DNA of 64,000 nt from Pseudoalteromonas neustonica (GTDB lineage Bacteria > Pseudomonadota > Gammaproteobacteria > Enterobacterales > Alteromonadaceae). Below the pieces are notes generated by a model that was not told the DNA's origin, did no database searches, and saw only the letters and a program-made list of their open reading frames with translations. Made by a program: the position numbers and the translations under genes. Position 1 is the stretch's first letter. The number at the start of each line of letters is the position of its first letter. The stretch lies in contig NZ_BDDS01000006.1 of assembly GCF_001653135.1 (NCBI RefSeq), positions 186,001-250,000 of the forward strand, written 5' to 3'. This document shows, piece after piece, positions 9,138 through 17,911 of this stretch.

Positions 9138-9377
9138 TATACCCAAACCACCTCAAGATGTGAGTTTCAGTTGGAATTAAAAGCGATTTAGGCAATCAAT
9201 TCCTTATAAAAGTAACGCAGTATAAATCGCTTTTAAACCAACCCTTTGGGCGTTTCACAGGCACTTACTCTCATCGTTGTTACTTCTTAAAAGGGATGGC
9301 CATTGTTGCAAAGTAACGCCTTGATATTAAGCCCCTGTGAAACGCTGAATTCTGCATTTTGAGATGACTTGGGTATA
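9138..9377. mobile_element. MITE-like element family B (240 bp)
   Basis: The ends are imperfect inverted repeats: TATACCCAARYCAYCTCAA at the left and its complement at the right. It has no coding capacity. It occupies most of the gap between the copper receptor and the flavoprotein oxidase, which are divergent, so it sits between their promoters. A solo end occurs at 5345-5390. Confidence 0.75.
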
Positions 9378-9481
9378 TTAACATTCGATATCTAACGTGA
9401 GTATTTTTCATCGTCCTGCAAGGTGATTTTTTTTACATTTGAGGTACAGTTAATACACTAAAAAATAATAATAGGTTTCAC

Positions 9482-11020
9482 ATGGATCGTCGTCAGTTTA
9501 TGGGGTTTTCAGCCGCCTCTTTTTTCTTAACCGCCTGTGGTGGTTCGTCAAACTCAAAGCAAGCACCTGTTATTGGTATTCAACCCGTTACGCCTCCTGT
9601 TGAGAGCGTACTGACAAAAAGCCAATGGGAGGAGTTAAAAAGCAGCCTTGATGGACAGTTAATTTTGCCCACAGATAACAGCACATACCCAACCGCACGA
9701 TTGGTGTTTAATACTCGCTACGATCATATTTACCCACAAGCTATTGCCCACTGTGCTAATGAACAGGATGTGATCACCGCTTTGTCATTTACCAAGCAAC
9801 ACTCTATGCATGTTACCCCTCGCTGCGGGAGCCATAGCTACATAGGTAACTCAACAACCCAAGGGTTAGTGATTGATGTAACCCCTATGGACTCCATTTC
9901 TATAACTGCAAACACTGCAACAATTGGTGCTGGCGCTCGACTTGCAGATGTTTACGATAAACTCACCGAGAATAATGTTGCCGTTGCACTTGGCAGCTGT
10001 TTAAGTGTAGGTATCGCAGGCCTTACGCTTGGTGGTGGATTTGGCGTTGTTGGTCGTGCTTATGGGTTAACATGCGATAGTTTAATTGCCGTTGATATTA
10101 TTAGTGCGCAAGGTGAAAAGTTAACCTGTGATAAAAACCAGCATAGCGATTTATTTTGGGCACTGCGCGGAGGTGGCGGCGGGAATTTTGGTGTCGTGAC
10201 TTCATTTACGTTTAAAACCCACGCAACCAGTGACATTACCGTTTTTGAAGCAAACTTTTCATTCGCTGATTTTGAGAAAGTGATGGCAAGTTGGCAGGCA
10301 TTACCTGATCTTTGGCCTGATGAAATGTGGGGGCAATGCTTACCTGATTGGAGTAATGGCACCTCCAGAGTCAATGTTCGTGCATTTTGCGTAAATTCTG
10401 CCACAGACGCAACACCATATTGGCAAGACTTTATGCACAGCATTAATGCAACGCCAAGCTCTGACACTGTAACCACCGCACCCTATCGAGACGTCATGTT
10501 AGGTACTTGTAGCGCGTCAGCGACCGCTTGCCACTTAGCGACACAGTTTGAGGGCGGTAGAATGTCACGCAGTGCTTTTGCAGCCAGTTCTGATTTTTTT
10601 GATAAAGAAATACCACCCGCAGGCATTAATACGCTTAAAGAATATATTGAGAAAAGCATCCTTGAAGGTAACCGAGGGATGATTATCTTTAACCTTATGG
10701 GAGGTAAAATAAGCCAGTTTGAGCCAAATGAAACCGCATTTGTCCATCGTAATGCCCGCGTAAGTGCTGAGTATTATACCGCTCTGCCACTTTCAGCGTC
10801 AGACAATACAATTGATGCAGCTCAAAAATGGGAGAATAGTTTTCGCCAAATTATGTCGCCGTGGAGCTCTGGCGGCGCATACGTTAATTACTTAGACCCT
10901 CTCATAAATGATCCGCAGTCAGCCTATTTTGGTGAGAACTTACTTAAATTAAAGCAAGTAAAGCTGCAATATGATCCAAATTGGTTATTTAAATCATCGC
11001 AAGGCATAGCACCAGCTTAA
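9482..11020 (+). CDS. Exported FAD-linked oxidase, berberine-bridge-enzyme-like, probable lipoprotein
   Basis: The 512-residue protein has an N-terminus that combines an RR motif (DRRQFMGFSAASFF) with a lipobox ending in C19 (FLTAC), so it looks like a Tat-exported lipoprotein. A PCMH-type FAD domain follows (about residues 85-260): RCGSHSY holds H118 and GSCLSVGIAGLTLGGG holds C173, the two residues that bind FAD bicovalently in berberine-bridge enzymes and oligosaccharide oxidases. The C-terminus (YVNYLDP ... YFGENLLKLKQVKLQYDP) is the BBE domain. It would oxidise an alcohol, sugar or similar substrate with O2; the substrate is unknown. Monocistronic, with a MITE and a hairpin downstream. 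Confidence 0.87.
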   Translation: MDRRQFMGFSAASFFLTACGGSSNSKQAPVIGIQPVTPPVESVLTKSQWEELKSSLDGQLILPTDNSTYPTARLVFNTRYDHIYPQAIAHCANEQDVITALSFTKQHSMHVTPRCGSHSYIGNSTTQGLVIDVTPMDSISITANTATIGAGARLADVYDKLTENNVAVALGSCLSVGIAGLTLGGGFGVVGRAYGLTCDSLIAVDIISAQGEKLTCDKNQHSDLFWALRGGGGGNFGVVTSFTFKTHATSDITVFEANFSFADFEKVMASWQALPDLWPDEMWGQCLPDWSNGTSRVNVRAFCVNSATDATPYWQDFMHSINATPSSDTVTTAPYRDVMLGTCSASATACHLATQFEGGRMSRSAFAASSDFFDKEIPPAGINTLKEYIEKSILEGNRGMIIFNLMGGKISQFEPNETAFVHRNARVSAEYYTALPLSASDNTIDAAQKWENSFRQIMSPWSSGGAYVNYLDPLINDPQSAYFGENLLKLKQVKLQYDPNWLFKSSQGIAPA

Positions 11021-11037
11021 GTAGCCTAAACTCTGGT

Positions 11038-11355
11038 TAGGATGTGTTGACCTTTCGTGATTCATTTTGCAGCAGTCTATTTGGTATTTAGGCAAGGCAG
11101 CGCCTATGCTATGGTCTGTGGTTGATCCCCATAAATAGGCGATAACGCAGTATAAATTACAAACATGCGCTGCCCGAAGGGTTTTTCCTAGGGGTGATTA
11201 ACTCTTTGTTACCTACACGGATCTAAATAAGGGGCATGAGCAGGACGCGGAAGTTTTGCTCAATTTTTATTGAATCACAACATACAAACCTCGCGCCGCG
11301 ATTAAATCGCCCCTAGATTGAACAAATTTCAATCCACAAAGGTCAACACGCCCTA
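11038..11355. mobile_element. MITE-like element family A, copy 2 (318 bp)
   Basis: Same family as 2611-2878, with the full internal segment. The right end is identical to copy 1 (AAAGGTCAACACGCCCTA); the left end has two changes (TAGGATGTGTTGACCTTT). It has no transposase ORF and fills the gap after the flavoprotein oxidase gene. Confidence 0.85.
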
Positions 11356-11356
11356 A

Positions 11357-11386
11357 TTAACAAAGCCCCTTTAGGGGCATTGTTAA
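11357..11386. terminator. Bidirectional terminator hairpin
   Basis: A 13-bp stem with one mismatch (TTAACAAAGCCCC / GGGGCATTGTTAA) and a TTTA loop sits between the MITE and the 3' end of the DUF1499 gene. Confidence 0.65.
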
Positions 11387-11399
11387 ATTCTAAAAGCGA

Positions 11400-12116
11400 T
11401 TAAATAGCGCTTAAACTTTGATTAATTTGCTTTATAAAATCGTTTATTCGTTGCGCATTTTTACCTAAATCACTTTTACCTACTCGTGATTTACTACGAA
11501 TATCAACAAGTGTTACTGTTTCTAATGACTTAATTCGAATAACCACATCATCTTTAAAACCAAACCAAGCAGTAGTGTCAGTCGCTTCAATAATACCTTG
11601 CGACGCATCCGCATTAACTAGCTCCCAACCTAACTGATTAACCACTTCTTTTGCGGCAATGAAAACATCATTTTTACTATTAGCGTACTTAAGCGTTACT
11701 AATTCAGGGTATGCTTTTAACTGTGCGGCGGCTGTTTCTGCCCCGCTGTATTCTATCGGATTTGGTGCATCAGCACGTAACTCAGCAATTTTAACAAATG
11801 GAGGCGGGGCTACTACATCTGTTGAAATGTCATGAATGGGTGGCACACTTTTCGCTTTGTTCATCAAGCTTAAAGGCAGCGCTATAGCTATCACAGCAAA
11901 AATAGCGCTAATACCAGCCATTGGCCAATGTGTATTTTTACGCATAAAAATGAGTTGAACAATCAATAAAATTAAGGCTGCAGCTCCTGCATATACCCCA
12001 AAGCGGATGCCTGTAAATGCAGTGCCAAGCTCAACAATCCCCCACTTATATAATGGCCCCGGTAAAACCACTAATAAAATGGCTAACAGGGATACTATTC
12101 CCACTAACTTTTTCAT
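11400..12116 (-). CDS. DUF1499 membrane protein
   Basis: The 238-residue protein has three N-terminal hydrophobic segments (about residues 5-20, 38-57 and 68-85). A soluble C-terminal domain of about 140 residues follows, starting PPIHDISTDVVAPPPF, which is the recognisable opening of DUF1499 proteins. The family's biochemical role is unknown. It is alone, with a hairpin after its stop. The next gene on the same strand (metallo-beta-lactamase fold) ends 118 bp upstream, so cotranscription is possible. The domain contains no obvious catalytic motif. Confidence 0.8.
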   Translation of the reverse strand: MKKLVGIVSLLAILLVVLPGPLYKWGIVELGTAFTGIRFGVYAGAAALILLIVQLIFMRKNTHWPMAGISAIFAVIAIALPLSLMNKAKSVPPIHDISTDVVAPPPFVKIAELRADAPNPIEYSGAETAAAQLKAYPELVTLKYANSKNDVFIAAKEVVNQLGWELVNADASQGIIEATDTTAWFGFKDDVVIRIKSLETVTLVDIRSKSRVGKSDLGKNAQRINDFIKQINQSLSAI

Positions 12117-12234
12117 CTATTCAACTCCGTCTTATTGTTTTTGATAATGGTCTTTATACCATTATTCGATATTTTTGCACAAAGAGCACAATACCCTCTT
12201 TTGCACATAAAAGATCACTTTAACAAGACTCAAA

Positions 12235-13101
12235 TTACCAAGGCATTTCGCCCATATGTACTTTCGCACCTAACTCTAAACTTGAAGTATCTTTAAAGTG
12301 TGGATAAAGCGCCGCCATTTTTGCGATCAACTCACTGCTATTTGTACTTTGTGTTTTGGCTTTGATGAACGCTTTAATGTAATCAATTGTAAAATCAATT
12401 GCACTGTCATCTAATGCTGTGCCGGCTTCCATATGACCAGGTATTACCATTAGTGGTTGCAGTGCCTTCATTTGATTAAGTTGCTCTAGCCATGCATTTA
12501 CACTACCTGGTGTTTGCGTGTCTGCCATCCAAACATGGTGTCCCGCAGAAATCGCGACATTACCTAAAATTGTTTTAGTTTCGGGGATCCAAAGGTAAGG
12601 CCGATGCGCAAGTACCCCATCGTGTATTTTTATTTCAATGATATGCTGATCCACACTAATTTTAGTGCCTTTAAATATCGCGGGTATAATCGGTTTTACT
12701 GGCGCATTCAAGCCCATTTTTGGCCCCCAAAACGCAACTTTTTTATCTCGTTTCTCCGCGATTACCTCTCCAACTGCCGGTGTTGTAATAATTTGCGCAT
12801 TTGGGAATAACTCATGCAATACTTCCGCCCCAAAATAATAATCTGGATCAGCTTGGCTTATAAAAATGGTCGTTAATTGCTTACCTGAATCATATACTTT
12901 TGCTGCAATTCTTAGTGCATCTGCTTTTGTAAACCCCGTATCTACAACAACCGCTTCTGTGTCTGAATAAAGCACAGTTGCGTTTACAGTAAAGCTATTA
13001 CTATCAGCGTTATAAACATCCAGTTTTAATGACGATTCCTGTGCCGCATTCGTGTGGTAACTTGTAAATAACAACGATGCGATTAAAAGTATTTTTTTCA
13101 T
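12235..13101 (-). CDS. Exported metallo-beta-lactamase-fold protein with altered metal site
   Basis: The protein has 288 residues with a signal peptide (MKKILLIASLLFTSYHTNA). The fold is recognisable from TEAVVVDTGFTKADA (residues 48-62), the following helix, and VIPGHMEAG with H222. The canonical HxHxDH motif is replaced by Q83-A-D85-P-D87-Y88 (SQADPDYYFG), so three of the four ligands in that motif differ. I recall SQPDPDYYFG-type variants in a clade of MBL-fold hydrolases, so this is probably not a random decay. Metal content and substrate cannot be inferred. The divergent LysR gene starts 102 bp away and is the likely regulator. Confidence 0.8.
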   Translation of the reverse strand: MKKILLIASLLFTSYHTNAAQESSLKLDVYNADSNSFTVNATVLYSDTEAVVVDTGFTKADALRIAAKVYDSGKQLTTIFISQADPDYYFGAEVLHELFPNAQIITTPAVGEVIAEKRDKKVAFWGPKMGLNAPVKPIIPAIFKGTKISVDQHIIEIKIHDGVLAHRPYLWIPETKTILGNVAISAGHHVWMADTQTPGSVNAWLEQLNQMKALQPLMVIPGHMEAGTALDDSAIDFTIDYIKAFIKAKTQSTNSSELIAKMAALYPHFKDTSSLELGAKVHMGEMPW

Positions 13102-13203
13102 TTCAATTCCAATAATTATTTCGATGTGAGAATAATAAAGGATTGATTAACTCAGATATACGCACAATACTAAGCATCATTATTTCAAAAATAGAGCTAA
13201 TTG

Positions 13204-14091
13204 ATGGATAGGTTAATCGCTGCAAAAGTATTTATAGATGTTGCCCACTCAGGTAGTTTTTCAGCTACAGCTGATCGCTTGAATATGTCGCGCGCGATGG
13301 TAAGCCGTTATATAGAAACTATGGAAAATTGGCTCAAAACACGCTTATTACACCGTACAACTCGCAAGGTTTCATTAACGACTGCGGGCGAAGCCTATTT
13401 AATAAACATCCAACAGTGGCTTGAACAAGGTGAGCATCTTAGTACAATCGCACTGCCTAAAGCTGCATTGTCAGGCACTATTCGCGTTGCAACCAGCGTA
13501 TCTTTTAGCCAATCACAGCTTATACCTGCAATAAAACCTTTTATACAACAAAACCCACTGATCAACATTGAACTTGACTTGAGTGACGTCGCTGCGAATC
13601 TCACTGAAAAACAAATTGATTTAGCAATTAGAATTGCCGCAAACCCCGATCCATCATTAATAGGTAAGCCCATTGGCGTTTGCAAGTCAGCGATTGTCGC
13701 CTCAGTTGATTACATTCATAATAACGCTGATATCAATCAACCTAACGACTTAGTCAATCATGATTATTTAGCGCACAAACACTTTGCAAACCATATCTTA
13801 CATTTACGTAAAAAAGAAATGTTTGAGTCAATTAGTTTAAACAGTCGTCTTTGTGCTAATGAAGCAACCTCATTACTAAGTGCGGTATTAAATGGATTTG
13901 GAGTAACGGTTTTACCAACCTATTTAGTAAATAGTTATATTGCGCGTGGCGAATTAAAACATATACTGCCAGATTGGCAACCTGATGAACTAAATATTTA
14001 TGCCCTGTATAGCTCTCGAAAGCATTTATCACCGGCTATCAGGGCACTTATTGATCACTTAGATAATTACTTTAAAACAACTCCTTGGTGA
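13204..14091 (+). CDS. LysR-family transcriptional regulator
   Basis: The product has about 295 residues. The N-terminal winged helix-turn-helix is clear (residues 1-60: AAKVFIDVAHSGSFSATADRLN, then MSRAMVSRYIETMENWL), with the typical RLLHRTTRKVSLTTAGEAYL continuation. A LysR substrate-binding domain follows (about residues 88-290). A TTG three bases upstream could also start translation; the ATG is chosen. It is divergent from the MBL-fold gene, the classical LysR arrangement, so it probably controls that gene and itself. It resembles the CrgA/YafC-type subgroup. Its effector is unknown. Confidence 0.9.
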   Translation: MDRLIAAKVFIDVAHSGSFSATADRLNMSRAMVSRYIETMENWLKTRLLHRTTRKVSLTTAGEAYLINIQQWLEQGEHLSTIALPKAALSGTIRVATSVSFSQSQLIPAIKPFIQQNPLINIELDLSDVAANLTEKQIDLAIRIAANPDPSLIGKPIGVCKSAIVASVDYIHNNADINQPNDLVNHDYLAHKHFANHILHLRKKEMFESISLNSRLCANEATSLLSAVLNGFGVTVLPTYLVNSYIARGELKHILPDWQPDELNIYALYSSRKHLSPAIRALIDHLDNYFKTTPW

Positions 14092-14097
14092 TCGTTT

Positions 14098-14295
14098 TTA
14101 GTATTCCTCATCTTCAAAAATATCCTCAATTTTTAAATTGAATAATCGAGCAGCCTTAAATGCTAAAGGTAAGCTAGGATCAAATTTGCCTTTTTCAATT
14201 GCATTAATAGTTTGCCTTGAAACATCGAGTAATTCAGCTAATTTGGCTTGTGTGTAGTTACGCTCAGCCCGCAGTACTTTCAGACGATTTTTCAT
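14098..14295 (-). CDS. Small XRE-family regulator (65 aa)
   Basis: The 65-residue protein is essentially one helix-turn-helix domain: KVLRAERNYTQAKLAELLDV followed by SRQTINAIEKGKFDPSLPLAFK. The acidic tail (FEDEEY) is usual for YozG-like small regulators that are cotranscribed with a membrane protein. Its start overlaps the stop of the upstream membrane protein gene by 4 bases, so translation is coupled. It likely represses its own operon through the inverted repeats at 14746-14804. Confidence 0.9.
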   Translation of the reverse strand: MKNRLKVLRAERNYTQAKLAELLDVSRQTINAIEKGKFDPSLPLAFKAARLFNLKIEDIFEDEEY

Positions 14296-14726
14296 TCACC
14301 TTCCTCGCCACAGCCTAACTGTTTATGCATAAAAAGTGTTGTGAAAAAATACGTAAGGCCCATAAAAATCACTAAATGAGATATATCAGCTGTGAAAGGA
14401 ATTAAAGCGCTATTATCAAGTGATGAATACGCTAAGCCAACGATTAAAGTAGCGCCGAGTGTAATTGCCATCGCATTGAGTTGCAGTCGTTGCTGCATTT
14501 CATCTAACCCTTGTAAATGACGCTTATTAGCTAAAATCATCATCAAACCAACGGCTAAATTAATAACCACAGCAATAACACTTAAAATTATATTTCCTTC
14601 CCAGAGTAAGTTTGGCCCAAATGATACAAATGCTAATGAAAGCATCCAAAATAATGTCCATTTAGCTAAAGATGCCGTGTTCATTTTATTACGCTGGTTG
14701 AGCGTAAGGTGTGTTTGTTTAGACAT
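14292..14726 (-). CDS. Small four-helix membrane protein paired with XRE regulator
   Basis: Using the ATG at 14726, the protein has about 144 residues. AGAGG lies 5 bases upstream of that ATG; the ORF's earlier start five codons upstream has none. Four hydrophobic segments are visible (LFWMLSLAFVSFGPNLL, ILSVIAVVINLAVGLMMIL, AITLGATLIVGLAY, ISHLVIFMGLTYFF). The loop between helices 2 and 3 contains LDEMQQRLQLNA, a segment I associate with membrane proteins cotranscribed with YozG-like regulators. Its function is not known. It overlaps the regulator gene by 4 bases. Confidence 0.75.
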   Translation of the reverse strand: MSKQTHLTLNQRNKMNTASLAKWTLFWMLSLAFVSFGPNLLWEGNIILSVIAVVINLAVGLMMILANKRHLQGLDEMQQRLQLNAMAITLGATLIVGLAYSSLDNSALIPFTADISHLVIFMGLTYFFTTLFMHKQLGCGEEGE

Positions 14727-14745
14727 ATGAACCTCTATCAAGTTA

Positions 14746-14804
14746 AAGTAAAGTTTACTTGACTATATTTGTGTAAAAACAGCACAAAGTCAAGCTTACT
14801 TTAC
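14746..14804 (-). promoter_or_regulatory. Promoter/operator of the membrane protein-XRE operon with nested inverted repeats
   Basis: AAGTAAAGTTTACTT at 14746-14760 is a perfect 15-bp palindrome. In addition, 16-base arms at 14748-14763 and 14789-14804 are inverted repeats matching at 13 of 16 positions, with an inner TTTGTG/CACAAA pair. A minus-strand -35 (TTGACT) falls in the distal arm. The arms thus bracket the expected promoter, as for an autoregulating repressor. The -10 is weak and not assigned with certainty. Confidence 0.55.
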
Positions 14805-14917
14805 AAAAAGATTGGTTTTGATGACTTTAAAATTTTAATTTAGACACGACTTTGCTCTATACCATATTGGTAAATTCAAACGGAGGAAAATGGTATTTGA
14901 GAGGTAAGTATTTACTG

Positions 14918-15847
14918 CTATTTAATTTTAACGTTTGATAATGCGCTATCTAACTTAGTGTAAAGTGCCAAATGGCCTGCTTTTAGACCTTGTTTGTTTA
15001 CTTGTTTTAAATTCTTAGCGGCTAGAGCTAAACTGCCCATTTGCATATGAGTCTCAGCTAACCGTAATAAATATATTGGATAATGAACATTACTTTCTTT
15101 ACCGTCCATATAAGATAATGACGCGAGGTAATAATTTATTGCAAGTTCATATTTACCTGCAAGCTGATAAGTCCGCGCGAGGTTTCCTTGCGCAATAATT
15201 ATTTTAGTTTGATGGTCGCTATTACTTATCCAATCTAACGCTAGCTTTCTAAATTTGGCTGCTTTGTTAAAATCTCCCCATGCATGTAAAACATTTGCCT
15301 TATTTGAATTTAGCTCAAAATTAAAAATAGCATCACGACTTTTGCTGTATCGATTACCCACACTAAGTAATATTTGATAAGCGAGCTCTTTATTACCAAA
15401 TACATAGTGCAAATTTGCCAGCTCAACTAACCGTAAGGGATTTTCGAATGCTTGATACATGTCTTCTAGTTTAGCTATCGCTTTATCTGCATAAACTTGC
15501 GCTAATTCATTATTATCAGAGCCATTGAGCGCTTTTGCATAGTAAAAGTAGAGTTGTGATTTAAATACCGATGGTAAGCTTTCGTCATCAATAAGCGGCT
15601 CGATTTGCTTAATTATTTGATTGTAATTTAACGTATCGTAGAAATAATCTAACTGATAAGATTTTAATTTATACCAATTTGTAGACTTTGGTTGTGCTTG
15701 TAATAAGTTGTTTGATATTAACTCTAAACAATTTTCAGCTGCTTGGTTTAGGCAGTATTGCTCGTGATCGCTAAAGTGCTCAGATGAATAGGCTGGCTTG
15801 GGCATAATACACATAAAAAAAGCAACAGTAATGCAAGTCTTTATCAT
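14918..15847 (-). CDS. Exported TPR-repeat protein
   Basis: The 309-residue protein has a signal peptide (MIKTCITVAFFMCIMPKPAYS) and then helical repeats of about 35-40 residues. Recognisable TPR-like units include LYFYYAKALNGSDNNELAQ, ANLHYVFGNKELAYQIL and ARTYQLAGKYELAINYY. This resembles the periplasmic TPR half of some Alteromonadales sensor or GGDEF proteins, but no signalling domain follows, and the gene ends cleanly. It could be a stand-alone protein-binding scaffold or a truncated relative of such sensors. No partner gene is adjacent. The ~280 bp upstream (15848-16129) hold no gene that I can see. Confidence 0.6.
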   Translation of the reverse strand: MIKTCITVAFFMCIMPKPAYSSEHFSDHEQYCLNQAAENCLELISNNLLQAQPKSTNWYKLKSYQLDYFYDTLNYNQIIKQIEPLIDDESLPSVFKSQLYFYYAKALNGSDNNELAQVYADKAIAKLEDMYQAFENPLRLVELANLHYVFGNKELAYQILLSVGNRYSKSRDAIFNFELNSNKANVLHAWGDFNKAAKFRKLALDWISNSDHQTKIIIAQGNLARTYQLAGKYELAINYYLASLSYMDGKESNVHYPIYLLRLAETHMQMGSLALAAKNLKQVNKQGLKAGHLALYTKLDSALSNVKIK

Positions 15848-16129
15848 TGGTTCTAAAAAAGTACTTAATACAGAAAAAGTGATACATCAATTAAAGCATA
15901 TTTGCATAAAATTATTAACAAATATTACTGAATAATTAATCTACTAAAACTAATTATCAGCGGTAAAATTTTAACTTACACTGTTGTGGTGAGTTTTATA
16001 TTGGAAGGTGACAAACGTAAAAGGCTGGCAATTACGGCGATTAAACCGCAACTGCCCAAGCATCTAAAGTATATTGATTTATATACCCTCACTAATGCTA
16101 GGTTAGCATCAGTATTGCTTGCATGGTAA

Positions 16130-16267
16130 TTAAGCTACTTTTTTAAGTGCTTTTTTTAGCTTACCAATTTTAGATTTTTGCTTTGCTACTTTTTCTTTAC
16201 GCGCATTGATTTCTTTTTTAATTGATTTAACTTCTTTATTTACTGCTTTAGCTTCTTTCTTAGACAT
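16130..16267 (-). CDS. Very small Lys-rich helical protein (45 aa)
   Basis: The reading frame encodes MSKKEAKAVNKEVKSIKKE..., 45 residues, about 40% Lys, with no Pro or Gly except one Gly (KIGKLKKAL), so it should form a long basic helix or coiled coil. A strong Shine-Dalgarno (AAGGAGA) sits 5 bases before the ATG, which is the main reason to accept it as real. Translation ends with LKKVA and TAA. I do not recognise the family. Such proteins may bind nucleic acid or ribosomes, but that is inference. The mgtE stop lies ~170 bp upstream on the same strand. Confidence 0.65.
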   Translation of the reverse strand: MSKKEAKAVNKEVKSIKKEINARKEKVAKQKSKIGKLKKALKKVA

Positions 16268-16440
16268 GAATGTCTCCTTTTTAATTATATAACTCGTCAT
16301 TGCGAGAGAGGCACTTTATGATAAAAAAGAACTAGATGATACACGCCAACCAGTTCTTCACGAAAGATTCACACAACAGAAATAAAAATGAAATCAATTA
16401 GCTGCAAGTAAATAACTAAAACATTTCGCATTCAAAAGTA

Positions 16441-17793
16441 CTAAAGTAACAATAAACTACCTAAGCCTAAGAAAGTCACAAAACCGACAATATCAGTCAC
16501 TGTTGTTAAAATAACCGAACCAGATAAAGCGGGATCGATTTTCATCTTATCCAGAATCGACGGGATCACAACGCCAGACACAGAAGCTGCTATTAAGTTA
16601 AGCAAAATAGCCACGGTAATGGTAATGCTAAGCATCACGTCTGCAAACCATAAATAAGTAAGCAAGCCAATAACCACAGCCCAAACACAACCATTTACAG
16701 CACCAACTCTAAGCTCTTTTTTAAGCAGTGCTTTTCGGTTTGAATCTGTCACCTGCCCCAGCGCTAGGCCCCGCACGATTACGGTTAAAGTTTGGCTACC
16801 GGCAATTCCGCCCATGGAGGCGACAACTGGCATCAATACAGCTAACGCTACAACTTGCTCTATTGTCGCGCCAAATAAACCAATAAACCATGATGCTAAA
16901 AATGCAGTAGCTAAATTTATACCTAACCAAATGCCACGGTTTTTAGCACTTTTACGAACACTGGCAAACAGGTCTTCGTCTTCGCGTAAACCACCAGCTT
17001 TTGCAGCGGCTTCATCGGTTACTTCTTGGCGTAACCCATACGCTGAGGTAACTTTTAATCGCCCCAGCAATTTATTATCGACATTTACAACCGGCATCGC
17101 CATTTTTTCGCTGTGGATCACCACTTCTGCCGCTTCATATAAGTCATCGTCTGCATGCAGCGAAGTGACATCATGATTGGCAAAACTCAATAACGAATCG
17201 GAATCTTGTGCTTTGAGTAGCGCATTTACTGACACCTCGCCAATCAATGTACCTTTACGACTTACTAAATAAATAACCTCTGTATATTGAGGCAGGCCCT
17301 TTTGCAGAATTTTTTTCGCCCCGCCTACGGTTAATTTTTCCGATACTTTTAAGGAATCAAAATCAAGCCAATGGCCCAATTGTTCTGGTGAATATTGTTG
17401 CGCTAATTCATACTGTCTTGTTTGTACTTCATCTAATTGGCGACGAGCATATTCAACAAAACGCTCAGGGATCACTTCCTCAAGCTCAAGCAGCTCTTCA
17501 ACACTTACTTCATCAAGTAACTTAAAACCGTCTGCTTCATCAAGGCTCTGTAACAACCAACGACAACTATCTGCACCTAAGTTTATAAATATTTCGTGCT
17601 GAGTGTCTTCATCAAGTAATTGCCAAATATCAAGACGCTGCTCTTTTGGTAACGCCTCAAATAATAACGATAAATGTTCGGTTGAGAGAATTTCTTTAGC
17701 ATCAGCTAAGAGCTTGTTTTTACGCTCTGTGGTATCACACTGTAAAAGCTCATCGATAAGCTGGGGAAGTTGATCTACTGGATACTCAATCAT
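16441..17793 (-). CDS. mgtE: Magnesium transporter MgtE
   Basis: The 450-residue length and domain order match MgtE. The N-terminal superhelical domain (about residues 1-130, with EALPKEQRLDIWQLLDED) is followed by a CBS pair (about 135-250, including VIYLVSRKGTLIGEVSVNAL and MAMPVVNVDNKLLGRLKV). Five membrane helices come next (about 285-450), with the pore segment PVVASMGGIAGSQTLTVIVRG. It is a dimeric Mg2+ channel/transporter of the inner membrane, gated by Mg2+ binding at the cytosolic domains. The gene appears to be monocistronic; I saw no Mg2+ riboswitch in the short leader. Downstream lies the small Lys-rich gene. Confidence 0.95.
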   Translation of the reverse strand: MIEYPVDQLPQLIDELLQCDTTERKNKLLADAKEILSTEHLSLLFEALPKEQRLDIWQLLDEDTQHEIFINLGADSCRWLLQSLDEADGFKLLDEVSVEELLELEEVIPERFVEYARRQLDEVQTRQYELAQQYSPEQLGHWLDFDSLKVSEKLTVGGAKKILQKGLPQYTEVIYLVSRKGTLIGEVSVNALLKAQDSDSLLSFANHDVTSLHADDDLYEAAEVVIHSEKMAMPVVNVDNKLLGRLKVTSAYGLRQEVTDEAAAKAGGLREDEDLFASVRKSAKNRGIWLGINLATAFLASWFIGLFGATIEQVVALAVLMPVVASMGGIAGSQTLTVIVRGLALGQVTDSNRKALLKKELRVGAVNGCVWAVVIGLLTYLWFADVMLSITITVAILLNLIAASVSGVVIPSILDKMKIDPALSGSVILTTVTDIVGFVTFLGLGSLLLL

Positions 17794-17853
17794 TATGAGA
17801 CCTTGAAATTAAATGCTTTGTATCCAGTTTACCTTAGCTGAAAAAAATAGTTG

Positions 17854-17890
17854 AAAAAAATGCCTGCAGATCTTAAAAATCTGCAAGCAT
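17854..17890 (-). terminator. Terminator after the RND efflux operon
   Basis: On the minus strand an imperfect stem built around TTGCAGAT / ATCTGCAG is followed by a run of seven T. It lies just after the RND pump stop codon. Confidence 0.7.
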
Positions 17891-17911
17891 TTAAAGTTAT
17901 CAACTTAACAA

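Noticed and set aside
16010..16110. Possible small ORF or hairpin between the TPR and Lys-rich genes
   Set aside because: Only a short, imperfect palindrome (ATGCTA/TTAGCAT) and no start with a ribosome binding site.
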